A DNA stretch of 64,000 nucleotides from Thermogemmatispora sp042408735 (GCF_042408735.1 NZ_JBHOQV010000093.1:37699-101698); one strand, 5' to 3'; positions 1-8,971 are shown, numbered from the stretch's first letter. Notes: generated from the letters alone by a model not told the origin. Made by a program: numbers and translations.

Positions 1-74
1 TCTTCCTCCACCCGCAGGCTCTGAGGTGAGGCGACCGGACCGGACAGGCCGGACCAGGCCGGCCGGCAAAGCGC

Positions 75-806
75 TCAGGCCAGGACGCGCTGACGTTGGC
101 GATAGCGAACGGAGAGGACACCCTCGGGCAGGGCCTCGATGTCGATGGCTTCGCCGTAGTCAGGCTCGCCGGGATCGTGGCCGTCAAAGAGGTAGTGGCG
201 CAGAAAGGCGCGCAGCAGCGGCGAGTGGGAGATGCAGAGGTAGTGCCTCGGCTGGCGCCGTGGGCCGTCGGCCAGGCTGCGCACAAAGGTCCATAGACGC
301 CGCGCGGCGCCGGGCGCGTCTTCTCCCGGGGGATCAGGCAGGTTGACCCAGTAGCCGATGCGGTCGGGGACGCTCCAGAAGCCTCGCCAGAAGGGATGGC
401 GGGCGATCTCTTCCTCGCCGAGGCCGCACCAGGCGGGCAACTGCTCCACCAGGGCGGCGGCGCTGCTGACCATCTCGACGCGTGTGCCGGCAACGTAGAG
501 ATCGGGAGTGCGCAGGGCCTCGTTGCGCTGCGGCTCATGGATGACGAGGCCGGGCAGCGCGCGCCCGCCGATGCCACTCAGGCGGCTCAGAACCTCATAG
601 AGCACCTGGGCAGTTTCACGGGCACGTCGGGGCGCAGCGTGCAGGATGAAGACCTCTTCTCCAGGCCGCAGGCGCCCGGCCAGCCCTTCAGCCAGGCGCG
701 CGATCTCCTGCCTGCCCTCTTCGGTCACAGGCACGTCGCCACGATGGGAGGCGACGCGCCCATGACGCAAGAGCTGGATCACCAGCGACGCGGACCGTTC
801 GCTCAT
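75..806 (-). CDS. Histidine phosphatase family protein
   Basis: The 243-residue product has the phosphohistidine motif RHG at residues 14-16 near the N-terminus and a second candidate catalytic His in the segment CISHSPLL, the layout of the phosphoglycerate-mutase-like histidine phosphatases. Members dephosphorylate small phosphorylated metabolites or proteins through a phospho-His intermediate. The gene overlaps the preceding cyclase by 4 nt and is the last gene of the 11-gene minus-strand operon. Because the same operon carries a dikinase-like phosphotransferase, this enzyme could remove a phosphate that the dikinase installs; that link is inference. The substrate cannot be read from sequence. 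Confidence 0.85.
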   Translation of the reverse strand: MSERSASLVIQLLRHGRVASHRGDVPVTEEGRQEIARLAEGLAGRLRPGEEVFILHAAPRRARETAQVLYEVLSRLSGIGGRALPGLVIHEPQRNEALRTPDLYVAGTRVEMVSSAAALVEQLPAWCGLGEEEIARHPFWRGFWSVPDRIGYWVNLPDPPGEDAPGAARRLWTFVRSLADGPRRQPRHYLCISHSPLLRAFLRHYLFDGHDPGEPDYGEAIDIEALPEGVLSVRYRQRQRVLA

Positions 807-1516
807 GCTGGCTCCTCCGGAACCAGGGCGAAGGCGCGCGCTGGGGCGCTATCGATGCCGGCGAAGTGGTAAAAGGGGGCAAAGAACTGGCAGCGCGGCG
901 GAAGCTGCCCCAGGTTGACCAGCCCCTCGATGAGGGGGATACCCGCGCCGAGAATGGTGCGATGGACGACGAACTGGTCGGCGGTCCAGCCCTGCTCACG
1001 GGCCGCCGGCTCCTCGAAGAAGTCGCAGCCGATGCTCTTGGGCCGCCTGGCAACGAGCCAGTGGGCCGCCGCTTCGGTCAGCGCCGGCGAGCGCGGGAAG
1101 TAGATGGGCGTGCCAATGGCCCGCTGAGCCCAGTCGCTGCGCAGGAGCAGGATGTCGCCAGGTCGGATCTCTTCGCCCCGGGCGTGCAGTCGCTCCAGGG
1201 CACGCTCAAGCTGCGGCACGTCGATGAGCATGCGCTCATCGACCGGGGTCAGGTCGAGAACGACGGCACTGCCGATGACGCGTTCAAGGGCAACCTGCTC
1301 GATGGCCTCCCCTCGCTCGAAACAGTGGAGGGCCGACTCGACGTGACAGCCGGTGTGCAGGCTCATGGTCACCTGGCCGGACTGCCAGTAGGGGCGCTCG
1401 CCCTCAGCCCCTTCTCCAACTTTGGTGCGCACCTCAAAGTGAACCCCGATATTGGTGGAAGGCGGTCCTTTGAAGCCTTCGGGAACCGCCGGTGTGAGAT
1501 CGATGATCCTGGTCAT
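803..1516 (-). CDS. Cyclase family protein (kynurenine formamidase-like), variant metal site
   Basis: This 237-residue protein belongs to the cyclase/kynurenine formamidase family of metal-dependent amidases and lactonases. The usual signature HxGTHxDxxxH is present as HTGCHVESALH (His54, His58, Glu60, His64), so Thr is replaced by Cys and the metal-binding Asp by Glu. A C-terminal stretch LVNLGQLPP resembles the end of the other cyclase in this operon (7602-8333, LVNLDQLPP). It overlaps the histidine phosphatase gene by 4 nt and lies downstream of the ABM gene. Likely hydrolysis of a cyclic amide, formamide or lactone intermediate; the substrate is unknown. Confidence 0.85.
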   Translation of the reverse strand: MTRIIDLTPAVPEGFKGPPSTNIGVHFEVRTKVGEGAEGERPYWQSGQVTMSLHTGCHVESALHCFERGEAIEQVALERVIGSAVVLDLTPVDERMLIDVPQLERALERLHARGEEIRPGDILLLRSDWAQRAIGTPIYFPRSPALTEAAAHWLVARRPKSIGCDFFEEPAAREQGWTADQFVVHRTILGAGIPLIEGLVNLGQLPPRCQFFAPFYHFAGIDSAPARAFALVPEEPA

Positions 1517-1698
1517 AGCTTTGCTTCGCCTTCGTTCTGCTCAACACGTGATTCCTTTAACGGCGGGACTATCCTATCGGTCGCCCGGCCGGCTGGCGGC
1601 GCTGGCCGCCGCAGGTCAGTTTCCCCAGGGCCAGGCCTGGCCGCGGGAGCGCGGGATGCCGCCGACCGAGCTCCTCTAGAGGAGAGAGCGCTTTCGCT

Positions 1699-1986
1699 CT
1701 ACAGCGTCCAGAAGAAGTGGCGCTCGCGGCTCTCCAGATTAGGAATGGCCTCCCCTTTGACGTACTGTTCGAAATGAGGCGTGGCCATGTGGGCTTCGTA
1801 GGCCGCCTCATCAACGTACTGCTCGTAGATAAAGAAGAGGCGTGGATCGTCCGGCGAGCGATGCGGCTGATAGAAGAGACAGCCAGGTTCCTGAAGCGAG
1901 AGCGGAGTCATGGTCTCCAGAACACGGCGGATGGTCTCTTCCTGCCCGGGCTTGGCCCGCCAGTAGGCAGCAACGATGTAGGCCAT
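1699..1986 (-). CDS. ABM-fold (antibiotic biosynthesis monooxygenase/quinol monooxygenase-like) protein
   Basis: The 95-residue product is a single ferredoxin-like ABM domain: an N-terminal strand IVAAYWRAKPG, the central EPGCLFY stretch and FIYEQYVDEAAYEAH followed by TPHF, all typical of YgiN/ABM proteins. Such small dimeric proteins oxidise quinols or aromatic intermediates without a cofactor, or act as accessory cyclases. It lies 6 nt downstream of the FAA-hydrolase-family gene in the minus-strand operon. A paralogue with the same motif order is encoded at 39882-40214, also next to an FAA hydrolase. A short AGAGCG/CGCTCT hairpin at 1685-1700 overlaps the stop codon. Confidence 0.85.
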   Translation of the reverse strand: MAYIVAAYWRAKPGQEETIRRVLETMTPLSLQEPGCLFYQPHRSPDDPRLFFIYEQYVDEAAYEAHMATPHFEQYVKGEAIPNLESRERHFFWTL

Positions 1987-1992
1987 AGTGGC

Positions 1993-2835
1993 TTACGCTC
2001 CTCTCTGCTTTTTACCGATGCGATTGCGCAGCACTCCAATGCCTTCGATCTCCAGCTCGACCACATCGCCCTCGCGCAGCCAGCGATCGAGTTCCAGGCC
2101 GGAGCCGCCAGCGGCGGTCCCCGAGCCAAAGACCTCACCAGGGTAGAGGGTCTGGGCCTGCGAGGCGTAGGCGATCATATCGGCAAAGGTGTGATGCATG
2201 TGGCCGGAGTTGTCTTCGCCCCAGATCTCGCCGTTGACGCGCACGACCATGCGCAGGTTGCTGGGGTCGATCTCATCGGCGGTGACGATGCAGGGACCGA
2301 GGACGTTGGAGCCGTCCCAGTCCTTGGCCTTGCCCGGTCCCATGTTGACGGGCAGCTCGCGCGTCTGGACGTCGCGGGCCGAAACATCGTTCCAGATGGT
2401 GTAGCCAAAGATGTAGTGCATGGCTTCCTCTTTGGGGATGTCCTTGCCGCGCCGTCCAATGATGGCCGCTAGCTCTAGCTCGTGATCGAGGCGCTCGGTG
2501 TAGGCCGGCCAGGGAATCTCCTCGTCGGGTCCGATGACGGTCTCAGGCAGCCCTTTGTAGTAGGCCGGCACGCTGTACCATTCGGGGGCAATGGGCCGCC
2601 CAAGACGGCTCATGGCATTTTTGAGATGGCCCTCGAAGGCCAGAAAGTCGCGTAGGGAACGGGGGCGCAGCGGCGCCAACAGACGCGCCCCTCCGACGGG
2701 CTGGCGCCTGGCAATGGGGGCCCCGGCCTCAATGAAGGCTACCATGTCCCCCTCGAAGCCAACGTCCAGCACGCTCTCCCCCTCCAGCAGACCGACGCGC
2801 GGCCCCTGGCCCGCGTCGTAGGTGACAAATTTCAT
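1993..2835 (-). CDS. Fumarylacetoacetate hydrolase family protein
   Basis: This 280-residue FAA_hydrolase-family protein has a short N-terminal region (1-65) and then the mixed-beta-roll catalytic domain. Visible family motifs are DHELELAAIIGRRG (acidic metal ligands), YTIWNDVSARDVQ, and the C-terminal GSGTAAGGSG with GDVVELEIEGIGVLRN. Family members cleave C-C bonds in 2,4-diketo acids or act as 2-hydroxyhepta-2,4-diene-1,7-dioate isomerases or decarboxylases at the end of aromatic ring-cleavage pathways. It sits between the molybdenum hydroxylase genes and the ABM gene. Two further family members occur in the window (21110-22111 and 40218-41267). The substrate is not known. Confidence 0.92.
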   Translation of the reverse strand: MKFVTYDAGQGPRVGLLEGESVLDVGFEGDMVAFIEAGAPIARRQPVGGARLLAPLRPRSLRDFLAFEGHLKNAMSRLGRPIAPEWYSVPAYYKGLPETVIGPDEEIPWPAYTERLDHELELAAIIGRRGKDIPKEEAMHYIFGYTIWNDVSARDVQTRELPVNMGPGKAKDWDGSNVLGPCIVTADEIDPSNLRMVVRVNGEIWGEDNSGHMHHTFADMIAYASQAQTLYPGEVFGSGTAAGGSGLELDRWLREGDVVELEIEGIGVLRNRIGKKQRGA

Positions 2836-3018
2836 GGCAGAGCCTCTCTCTTCCTTCTTCTGTCACTCTCTATGAGCAGAGCATCAGGCCGCTGCCTGGC
2901 CCGGTCAAGGGGGGCAGCTCGCCCTTGCTTGCTCTCAATGCGCCCACTTGTTAGCCGCTTGCGGAGCCAGCAGGCGGGGGCCAGCAGGCAAGAGTATCCG
3001 CCTCCCACCTCGCCTGAC

Positions 3019-3486
3019 TCACCCGGCGCGCTCCTCGGCCAGCAGCGCCGCCGCCCTCCGGGCCGCCTGGATGATCTTGAGATAGCAGCCACAGCGGCAG
3101 AGGTTGCCGCCAAGGGCCCGCCTGATCTGCTCCTCGTCTGGCTGCGGCTCCTCTTCCAGCAGGGCCTTGACGGTCAGGATCATGCCAGGAGTGCAGTAGC
3201 CGCACTGGAAGGCTTGAACCTCCTCAAAGGCCCGCTGGACGGCGTGCTGACCGCCGAGGCCCTCAACAGTGGTGATCTCGCAGCCCTCGGCCAGCGGCGC
3301 CAGAAGGATGCAGGTCGAGATGGGCTGGCCATCGAGCAGGGCCGTACAGGCACCGCAGAGGCCCAGCCCGCAGGTCTCGCGTACGCTGCGCAGACCCAGC
3401 TCGCGGCGCAGGACCTCCAGCAGCATTTCGTCCGGCTCCGCCTGCACCGTTACGGGTTGGCCATTCAGCCTGAAATGAATCTCCAT
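3019..3486 (-). CDS. (2Fe-2S) iron-sulfur subunit of a xanthine-dehydrogenase-family molybdenum hydroxylase
   Basis: The 155-residue protein contains both [2Fe-2S] sites of the CoxS/XdhC type. The plant-ferredoxin-like N-terminal domain has CGLGLCGACTALLDG with a following Cys in ISTC. The helical C-terminal domain has CGYCTPGM and NLCRCGCY; most homologues have NLCRCTGY, so the Thr-Gly pair is Cys-based here. It passes electrons from the molybdopterin subunit to the FAD subunit. It is encoded 27 nt after the molybdopterin subunit and completes a three-subunit enzyme read in the order FAD, Mo, FeS on the minus strand. Confidence 0.95.
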   Translation of the reverse strand: MEIHFRLNGQPVTVQAEPDEMLLEVLRRELGLRSVRETCGLGLCGACTALLDGQPISTCILLAPLAEGCEITTVEGLGGQHAVQRAFEEVQAFQCGYCTPGMILTVKALLEEEPQPDEEQIRRALGGNLCRCGCYLKIIQAARRAAALLAEERAG

Positions 3487-3513
3487 TGCTGCCTCGCTCT
3501 CTCGTCAGACTGG

Positions 3514-5622
3514 TCAAACTGGCGCGGCGCTGCGGCGCTCGCTGGCCTCTAAGACGCGCTCGGGCGTGAGCGGCAGGTCGCGCACGTGGATGCCGAGCGA
3601 GAAGAGGGCATTGCCAATCGCGGCAGGCACCGGCGGCAAGGCCGTCTCGCCCAACCCGTGGATCTCGGCGCCGGGACGCTCGATCAGGTCGTAGGTGATC
3701 TGTGGCAGGTCGTCCGCCGCGGGAATATTGTAGTCGGAGAGGTTGGCGTTGGTGACCTGGCCGTCGGCAAAGGTGATCTCTTCGAAGAGGGCGCTGCCCA
3801 GACCCATGATCATCGAGCCTTCGTTTTGTAGCTGGGCCGCCGGTGGGTTGACAACTCGCCCGGCGTAGATGGCGGTGTGCAAATGGATGACCTCCAGCTT
3901 GCCGGTCTCCTCGTCGACGCGCACCTCGGCGGCAGCCGCACCCTGGTGCCAGTGGGTCGAGGCGATACCCTGGCCCGTATCGGGATCAAGGCCACCCTCG
4001 TTGACGCACTCGCCGTATCCCAGCTCCCCGTTCTCCTTGAGCTGGCGCACGGCCTCCACCAGGGCCCGCCCCATCATGTAGGTCGAGCGGCTGGAGGTGG
4101 TGCGCGTATCGTAGGGCACGATGTCGGTATCCGGTATAGGGAAGTGGACGCGCTCAACGGGCACGCCGAGCTGCTCGGCAGCCAGCATGCGTATGGCGCG
4201 CCAGGCTCCCTGGCCCATTTCGGCAGTGGCGCAGTGCACAGTGTAGCTGCCGTCGTCGTTGGCTTCGACGACAATCGAGGCCCGGCTGGGGGTTTGCATG
4301 CCCTTGAGTAAGACCGCCAGCCCCTTGCCGCGTCGCTCTCTCTGCCAGTTGATCCGCTCAGCTACGGCCCGCAGACAGTCGGCAAAGTGGACGTCGTGCA
4401 TGACCTCGCCCGTGCAGTAGCGGTCTCCGTCGACCAGAACGTTTTTGAGGCGCAGCTCCAGCGGGTCAAGGCCGAGGCGCTCGGCCAGCAGATCCATCGT
4501 GCGCTCTGAGGCCCAGACGGCTTGCGTGGCCCCATAGCCGCGGAAGGCGCCGTTGGACGGCAGGTTGGTGTAGATGCAGTAGGAATCGACCCAGACATGG
4601 GGAATGCGATAGGGACCGGGCGAGGCGAAGCCCATCTTCTGGGCCACACCGGGTCCGCAATCGGCGTAGGCGCCGGTATTGACCCAGCAGGTGACTTGCT
4701 TGGCGACCAGAGTGCCGTCGCGCCTGGCTCCGAGCCGGACGTGGATCGTGGCCGGGTGGCGATTGAGGGTCAGCCACTCCTCGTCACGCCGCAGGACGAG
4801 CTTGACGGGGCGCCCTGCCTTGCGCGCCAGGCAGGCCACGATGGCTTCGTAGCGCACGAAGGTTTTGGCCCCAAAAGCTCCGCCCATTGGAGGGGCGATG
4901 ATGCGAATGCGCTCTTGGGGCAGACCAAAGATGCCGGCCAGGTCCATGCGCAGGTTAAAGGGCGTCTGCGTCCCCGTCCAGACCTCTAGCCGTCCGTCAG
5001 GAGTCCAGCACGCCAGGCAGGCATGTGGCTCCATCGGAACGTGTTGGGCGCTGGGCGTGCGATAGGTCTCTTCGACGATGACCTCGGCTTCAGCAAAGCC
5101 CTGCTCGATGTCGCCGTGCCGGATGCGGAAGTGGTGGCAGACGTTGCGCTGCGGCTCGGGGCGCATGCCGAAGTAGGCGGCATCGTTATCGGAAATGGCC
5201 AGATCCTCATGCAAAAGGGGCGCTCCCGGCTGGATGGCTTCGACAGCGTCGAAGACGGCGGGCAGCTCCTCGTAGTCGACTTCGATCAGCTCGGCGGCCT
5301 CGCGGGCGGCGCGCGGTGAGGCGGCGGCTACGGCGGCCACAGGATCCCCAATGTAAAGGGCGCGCTCAACGGCCAGCACCTGTTGATCTTTGATCTGGCA
5401 ACCGTAAAAACCCAGGGAGCGCACGTCATCAGGGGTCAGCACCACGACATCGGCAGGCAGGGCCGAGGTATCTACACGCAAGACGCGCGCATGGGCATAG
5501 GGAGAGCGTACGATGCAGGCGTAGAGCATGTCGGGCAGCTCGACGTCCTGGGCGTAGCGAATGGCTCCGGTGACGCGCGGATCAGGCTCGCGATGATGGC
5601 TGTTCTGAGCGCTCTCAGGCAT
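3514..5622 (-). CDS. Xanthine-dehydrogenase-family molybdopterin-binding (large) subunit
   Basis: The 702-residue product aligns by eye with CoxL/XdhA large subunits over the whole length. It starts directly with the aldehyde-oxidase a/b-hammerhead domain (RVTGAIRYAQDVELPDML) and continues with the molybdopterin-binding domain, including PMGGAFGAKTF and PSNGAFRGYG. Near the C-terminus HGLGETALPPVPAAIGNA holds the conserved catalytic Glu that acts as base in hydroxylation. These enzymes hydroxylate heteroaromatic rings or aldehydes, or reductively remove ring hydroxyls (4-hydroxybenzoyl-CoA reductase branch). The start overlaps the FAD-subunit gene by 8 nt, consistent with translational coupling. 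No CoxL-specific AYRCSFR loop is seen, so CO oxidation is unlikely. Confidence 0.95.
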   Translation of the reverse strand: MPESAQNSHHREPDPRVTGAIRYAQDVELPDMLYACIVRSPYAHARVLRVDTSALPADVVVLTPDDVRSLGFYGCQIKDQQVLAVERALYIGDPVAAVAAASPRAAREAAELIEVDYEELPAVFDAVEAIQPGAPLLHEDLAISDNDAAYFGMRPEPQRNVCHHFRIRHGDIEQGFAEAEVIVEETYRTPSAQHVPMEPHACLACWTPDGRLEVWTGTQTPFNLRMDLAGIFGLPQERIRIIAPPMGGAFGAKTFVRYEAIVACLARKAGRPVKLVLRRDEEWLTLNRHPATIHVRLGARRDGTLVAKQVTCWVNTGAYADCGPGVAQKMGFASPGPYRIPHVWVDSYCIYTNLPSNGAFRGYGATQAVWASERTMDLLAERLGLDPLELRLKNVLVDGDRYCTGEVMHDVHFADCLRAVAERINWQRERRGKGLAVLLKGMQTPSRASIVVEANDDGSYTVHCATAEMGQGAWRAIRMLAAEQLGVPVERVHFPIPDTDIVPYDTRTTSSRSTYMMGRALVEAVRQLKENGELGYGECVNEGGLDPDTGQGIASTHWHQGAAAAEVRVDEETGKLEVIHLHTAIYAGRVVNPPAAQLQNEGSMIMGLGSALFEEITFADGQVTNANLSDYNIPAADDLPQITYDLIERPGAEIHGLGETALPPVPAAIGNALFSLGIHVRDLPLTPERVLEASERRSAAPV

Positions 5623-6508
5623 GGCGCTGACTTCCTCCTCCCATCACGCTAAGGCGGTTGAGGTCTTCGAGAGCGCGGCGCACTTCGACGGCAATGACGC
5701 GCCGGCGGTAGGCGGCGGAGCCGCGGGCGTCGCTCAGTGGCTCGATGGCGGCGGCGTAGCGCTCACCGATCTCGCGGGCCAGCTCCGGGGCGATGGTGGG
5801 CTGGCCGGCGGCCAGGGCACAGATCTCGGGAAAGTACTGGGGTCGCTCGGCCACAGCGCCCACGGCCACTCGCAGCTTTCCCTCACGGCGCACAGCGGCC
5901 ACCGCCACACAGGGGCGGTCTTCGCTCGAGCGGGAGCGGAATTTGCGATAGACGGCCCCTTCGACGCCGCCGGGAACCTGGATCTCGGTCAGCAGCTCAT
6001 CGGGGCGCAGGCTGGTTTCATAGTGGCCGACGATCAGCTCTTCGACGGGAATGAGACGCACACCCTGAGGAGAGCGCGCGACGACACGGGCCTCCAGAGC
6101 GTGCAGCAAGGCCGGCGGGTCGGAGGCGTAGTCGGCGTCGGCCAGGACGCCGCCAACGGTGGCCTGGTTGCGGACGCGCGGACTGGCCACCAGGCTGAAG
6201 GTGGTTGCCAGGACGGGCCAGCCCCGCTGGACGAGCGGCGAGCGCTCGAGAGTCCGGTGAGTGGTCATGGCACCGATTCGCAAGAGCGGGGTCCCGGCCC
6301 CAGTGGCATCCTCGACCCTGAGATAGGCCAGCTCCCGCACCTGGCGTAGGGCCAGCAGGGCCTCGGGCTGGAGGAGGCCCTGGTTCATGAGGATGCCGAC
6401 AAAAGTTCCTCCGGCCACGACGATCGCTTCCTCAGCATAGCGGGCGCGCAGTTCGACGGCCTCCTCCAGGGAGGTCGGGGCAAACCACGCAGGAATGTGT
6501 CTGGCCAT
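5615..6508 (-). CDS. FAD-binding (medium) subunit of a xanthine-dehydrogenase-family enzyme
   Basis: The 297-residue protein is a CoxM/XdhB-type flavoprotein subunit. The N-terminal FAD-binding segment VVAGGTFVGILMNQG corresponds to the AGGTDL motif, and ATVGGVLADADYASDPPALL corresponds to the TIGGNLCHADPASD motif of the family. The C-terminal CO-dehydrogenase flavoprotein domain follows, with RKFRSRSSEDRPCVAVAAV. It accepts electrons from the 2Fe-2S subunit and reduces NAD or another acceptor. It is the first of the three hydroxylase genes; the molybdopterin subunit starts within its last 8 nt. About 250 nt without a gene separate it from the upstream ATP-grasp gene. Confidence 0.95.
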   Translation of the reverse strand: MARHIPAWFAPTSLEEAVELRARYAEEAIVVAGGTFVGILMNQGLLQPEALLALRQVRELAYLRVEDATGAGTPLLRIGAMTTHRTLERSPLVQRGWPVLATTFSLVASPRVRNQATVGGVLADADYASDPPALLHALEARVVARSPQGVRLIPVEELIVGHYETSLRPDELLTEIQVPGGVEGAVYRKFRSRSSEDRPCVAVAAVRREGKLRVAVGAVAERPQYFPEICALAAGQPTIAPELAREIGERYAAAIEPLSDARGSAAYRRRVIAVEVRRALEDLNRLSVMGGGSQRHA

Positions 6509-6759
6509 AGGGCTTCCAGCTTCTTTCTAGCAAGCTTTCTCGCTCGTTCCCTGACTGGCGAGGATCGATCCGGCTCCTCCCTTCGCTCTCCTCTTTCCCG
6601 TGCCCGGCCCCGTCCGCTGGTCGGGCCTTCTTCCCACTCCGCTCGGCCTGGCGACCTGTCTCCCAACCAGGAGCCAGACCGGCTCGCGTCGGCCCAGCCG
6701 GTGAAGAGGGCCGGGCAGGCAGGGAAAAAAGAGGAAGGAGCCGCACAGCTATCGCTCGC

Positions 6760-7605
6760 TCAGAGGGTGGTTATCGGACGCGATTGCAGCAGGTAGAGCT
6801 GCCCGCCTTCGATGGCCCACTCAATATCTTGCGGTTGGCCGAACATTTCCATCAGCTGCAGGCCCAGCCCGGTCAGGCGGCGAATCTCTTCCTCCGTCAG
6901 GACGCGCTGGGCAACGATCTGCTCGCGTTTGACGTTGCCAGCACGATCGACCACGTAGTGATCGGGGGTAACCTCGCCTGAGACGATCTGTTCGCCCAGT
7001 CCAAAGACGGCCTCGATAATCAGGCGGTCGCGCCGCCGGTTGACGGGGTCGACGGTAAAGAGCACGCCGGCCTTCTCAGGCTGTAGCATCTTTTGCACGA
7101 CAACAGCCATCCTCAGGTCATGCAGCGAGCCTTTGCGAGCGCGGTAGAACAGGGCGCGCTCGCTAAAGAAGGAGGCCCAGCAGTCGACAACGCGGCGACA
7201 GACCTCATCGGGGCCGCTGACGTTGAGATAGGTTTCTTGCTGGCCGGCATAGCTGGCGGCCTCGGAGTCCTCGGCGCAGGCCGAGGAGCGCACGGCCACC
7301 CTGCCATGGTCCGGAGCCAGGCGCTCATAGGCGGCCACGATGGCCTCCCGCGGTGGCTCGGCCTGGCGCACCAGCGCCTGAGCTTCGGCGTGGCGCTGCT
7401 CCAGCACCAGGGCCAGCAGTCGCTCGCGGTCGACCGCCTGCTCAAGGACGAAGGCCGGGATAACAAAGCCCGGCGGCACCGGCAGACCGCGGGCGGTCAT
7501 GGCGGCCAGGCTGGCTCCCTTGCCCCCGGCCTGGTGAACATCAGAGCAGGCAGCCTCATCAAACCAGAGAATGGCCTGTTGTTGGGTCGCACGTCCCTGG
7601 CTCAT
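6760..7605 (-). CDS. Stand-alone PEP/pyruvate-binding ATP-grasp domain protein (split PEP-synthase-like dikinase, ATP subunit)
   Basis: The 281-residue protein is the complete N-terminal ATP-binding (PPDK_N) domain of PEP synthase and nothing else. Motifs in order are GGKGASLAAM, VPPGFVI, VAVRSSACAEDSEAASYAGQ, GVLFTVDPV, IIEAVFGLGEQIVSGEVTPD and QDIEWAIEGGQLYLLQSRPI. In this family the domain takes phosphate from ATP and hands it to a swivelling His domain, which is encoded separately here at 8968-10701. That split is known for phenylphosphate synthase, while rifampicin phosphotransferase has the same domains fused. The start overlaps the cyclase gene by 4 nt. The acceptor molecule is unknown. 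Confidence 0.9.
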   Translation of the reverse strand: MSQGRATQQQAILWFDEAACSDVHQAGGKGASLAAMTARGLPVPPGFVIPAFVLEQAVDRERLLALVLEQRHAEAQALVRQAEPPREAIVAAYERLAPDHGRVAVRSSACAEDSEAASYAGQQETYLNVSGPDEVCRRVVDCWASFFSERALFYRARKGSLHDLRMAVVVQKMLQPEKAGVLFTVDPVNRRRDRLIIEAVFGLGEQIVSGEVTPDHYVVDRAGNVKREQIVAQRVLTEEEIRRLTGLGLQLMEMFGQPQDIEWAIEGGQLYLLQSRPITTL

Positions 7606-8333
7606 GCCTCACCCTCATCCTCGATGATACCGACGGCGCGCACAGGGGCCCCGGTCGTGCCCACCCATTTGATGGGGAAGACGGCCACCTTGAAATTGCA
7701 GGGCGGGAGCTGATCGAGGTTGACCAGATTCTCCAAGTGCCAGTAGTCCTCTTCCTTCATGACCAGATGGGCTTCCCAGAATTGCTTGCGCTCGAACATG
7801 GCCCAGACAGGCGGGTCAAAGGTCGGGGCATCAGTTCCCATCATGCGCACGCCCTGAGAGATCAGGTAGCGGGTGGCCTCAGCGGTCATACCGCAGTGAT
7901 CGGTGAGATAGCGTGGCTCGTTGTTGTAGGCCGAGGCACCGGTCTGGATGAGCACGATGTCGCGCGGCTTGAGGGTGTAGTGGATCCTGGCCAGGGCCTC
8001 CTCGATGTCGGCGCGCGTGATGCCGTAGCCATAAGGCTTGTCGCGGAAGTCGAGCACAACGCCGTCCGAGTAGCAGTATTCCAGGGGAATACCCTCGGGA
8101 CCAGGAGCGTCGGGGCCGCGGACGTGCTTGAGAGCGTCGCAGTGGGTGCCGATATGGTCGCCCTGGATGACAAGATAGGAGGCCGTCAGCCAGGTGGCCC
8201 CGTACTGGGCAGCGCCAATGCCCTCGGCGAATTCCTGCCAGGTCTCGTACATCAGAAGGGCCGGCGGCACGACCCGCGGAAAGGTCATCATGCCCTTGTG
8301 CACCGGCATCGAGAGATCGACAAGGCGAGTCAT
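7602..8333 (-). CDS. Cyclase family protein (kynurenine formamidase-like)
   Basis: The 243-residue product carries the canonical cyclase metal signature HIGTHCDALKH (His60, His64, Asp66, His70) and a second conserved region GVRMMGTDAPTFDPP, so it should be a catalytically competent metal-dependent amidase or lactonase. It is embedded between the GntR regulator (4-nt overlap) and the ATP-grasp subunit of the dikinase (4-nt overlap), so it is translated together with them. Compared with the downstream cyclase at 803-1516, this one keeps the standard metal ligands. The two may act on successive intermediates; this is inference. Confidence 0.9.
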   Translation of the reverse strand: MTRLVDLSMPVHKGMMTFPRVVPPALLMYETWQEFAEGIGAAQYGATWLTASYLVIQGDHIGTHCDALKHVRGPDAPGPEGIPLEYCYSDGVVLDFRDKPYGYGITRADIEEALARIHYTLKPRDIVLIQTGASAYNNEPRYLTDHCGMTAEATRYLISQGVRMMGTDAPTFDPPVWAMFERKQFWEAHLVMKEEDYWHLENLVNLDQLPPCNFKVAVFPIKWVGTTGAPVRAVGIIEDEGEA

Positions 8334-8971
8334 GCATGTTCTCCTTTCAAAACCAGTTCCCCGAAGAATTCTACGTGCTGGCGCAGCAGACGACCGGCCA
8401 GCTCACCGTCACCGGCACGCAGCGCTTCCAGAATGGGACGGTGCATCTCGGCCAACTGGTGCAGTTCGATCTCGGTCTTGACGACACTGATGAGCGTGCG
8501 GGCCTCGATGCGCAGCGAGCGCCAGACTTCCTGCAGGACGCGGTTTCCACTGGCTTCCACAATGAGGCGATGAAAGGCGACATCGTGACAGACCTGGCTG
8601 TAGCGGTCGCCCTCGTCGGCGGCGCGCTGCATGGCGGCGATCTCTTCTTCTAAGGCCCCGACATCGCCGGCCAGGCGAGTCGCCGCCGCCCGCGCCGCCA
8701 CCTCCTCGATGGCGGCGCGTACGGGATAGACCTCGGCCAGCTCTTGCTGGGTCACTGCGCGAACACGCGCCCCACGATAGGGCACCGATTCGACGAAGCC
8801 CAGAGCCTCCAGCTCGCGCAGCGATTCGCGCACCGGGGCCTGGCTGGTGCCGAACTCCTGGGCGATCTGAAGCTCGATGAGCCGGTCGCCTGGACGGTAA
8901 TCCCCTTGCAGGATGCGCGTCAGCAGAATCTCTTTGATCTGCTGGCGCAGGCTCTTGCGCGTCAGGGTCAA
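8330..8971 (-). CDS. GntR family transcriptional regulator, FCD (FadR) subfamily
   Basis: I place the start at the TTG at 8971, giving 213 residues that begin TLTRKSLRQQ. It is preceded by GGAGG at good spacing, and its TTGA overlaps the stop of the upstream gene. A longer frame reading to 9181 would add about 70 Arg/Cys/His-rich residues that are only the shadow of the dikinase gene. The winged helix-turn-helix (about 10-75) has the GntR pattern LQGDYRPGDRLIELQIAQEF, then PVRESLRELEALGFV. The all-helical FCD ligand-binding domain follows with conserved Asp/His residues. It probably senses the operon's substrate and binds near the promoter at 10925-10953. A related regulator is at 45448-46128. 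Confidence 0.92.
   Translation of the reverse strand: MTLTRKSLRQQIKEILLTRILQGDYRPGDRLIELQIAQEFGTSQAPVRESLRELEALGFVESVPYRGARVRAVTQQELAEVYPVRAAIEEVAARAAATRLAGDVGALEEEIAAMQRAADEGDRYSQVCHDVAFHRLIVEASGNRVLQEVWRSLRIEARTLISVVKTEIELHQLAEMHRPILEALRAGDGELAGRLLRQHVEFFGELVLKGEHA

Noticed and set aside
3514..5622. Carbon monoxide dehydrogenase large subunit (CoxL).
   Set aside because: The form I CoxL active-site motif AYRCSFR is not seen; the general xanthine dehydrogenase family assignment is safer.
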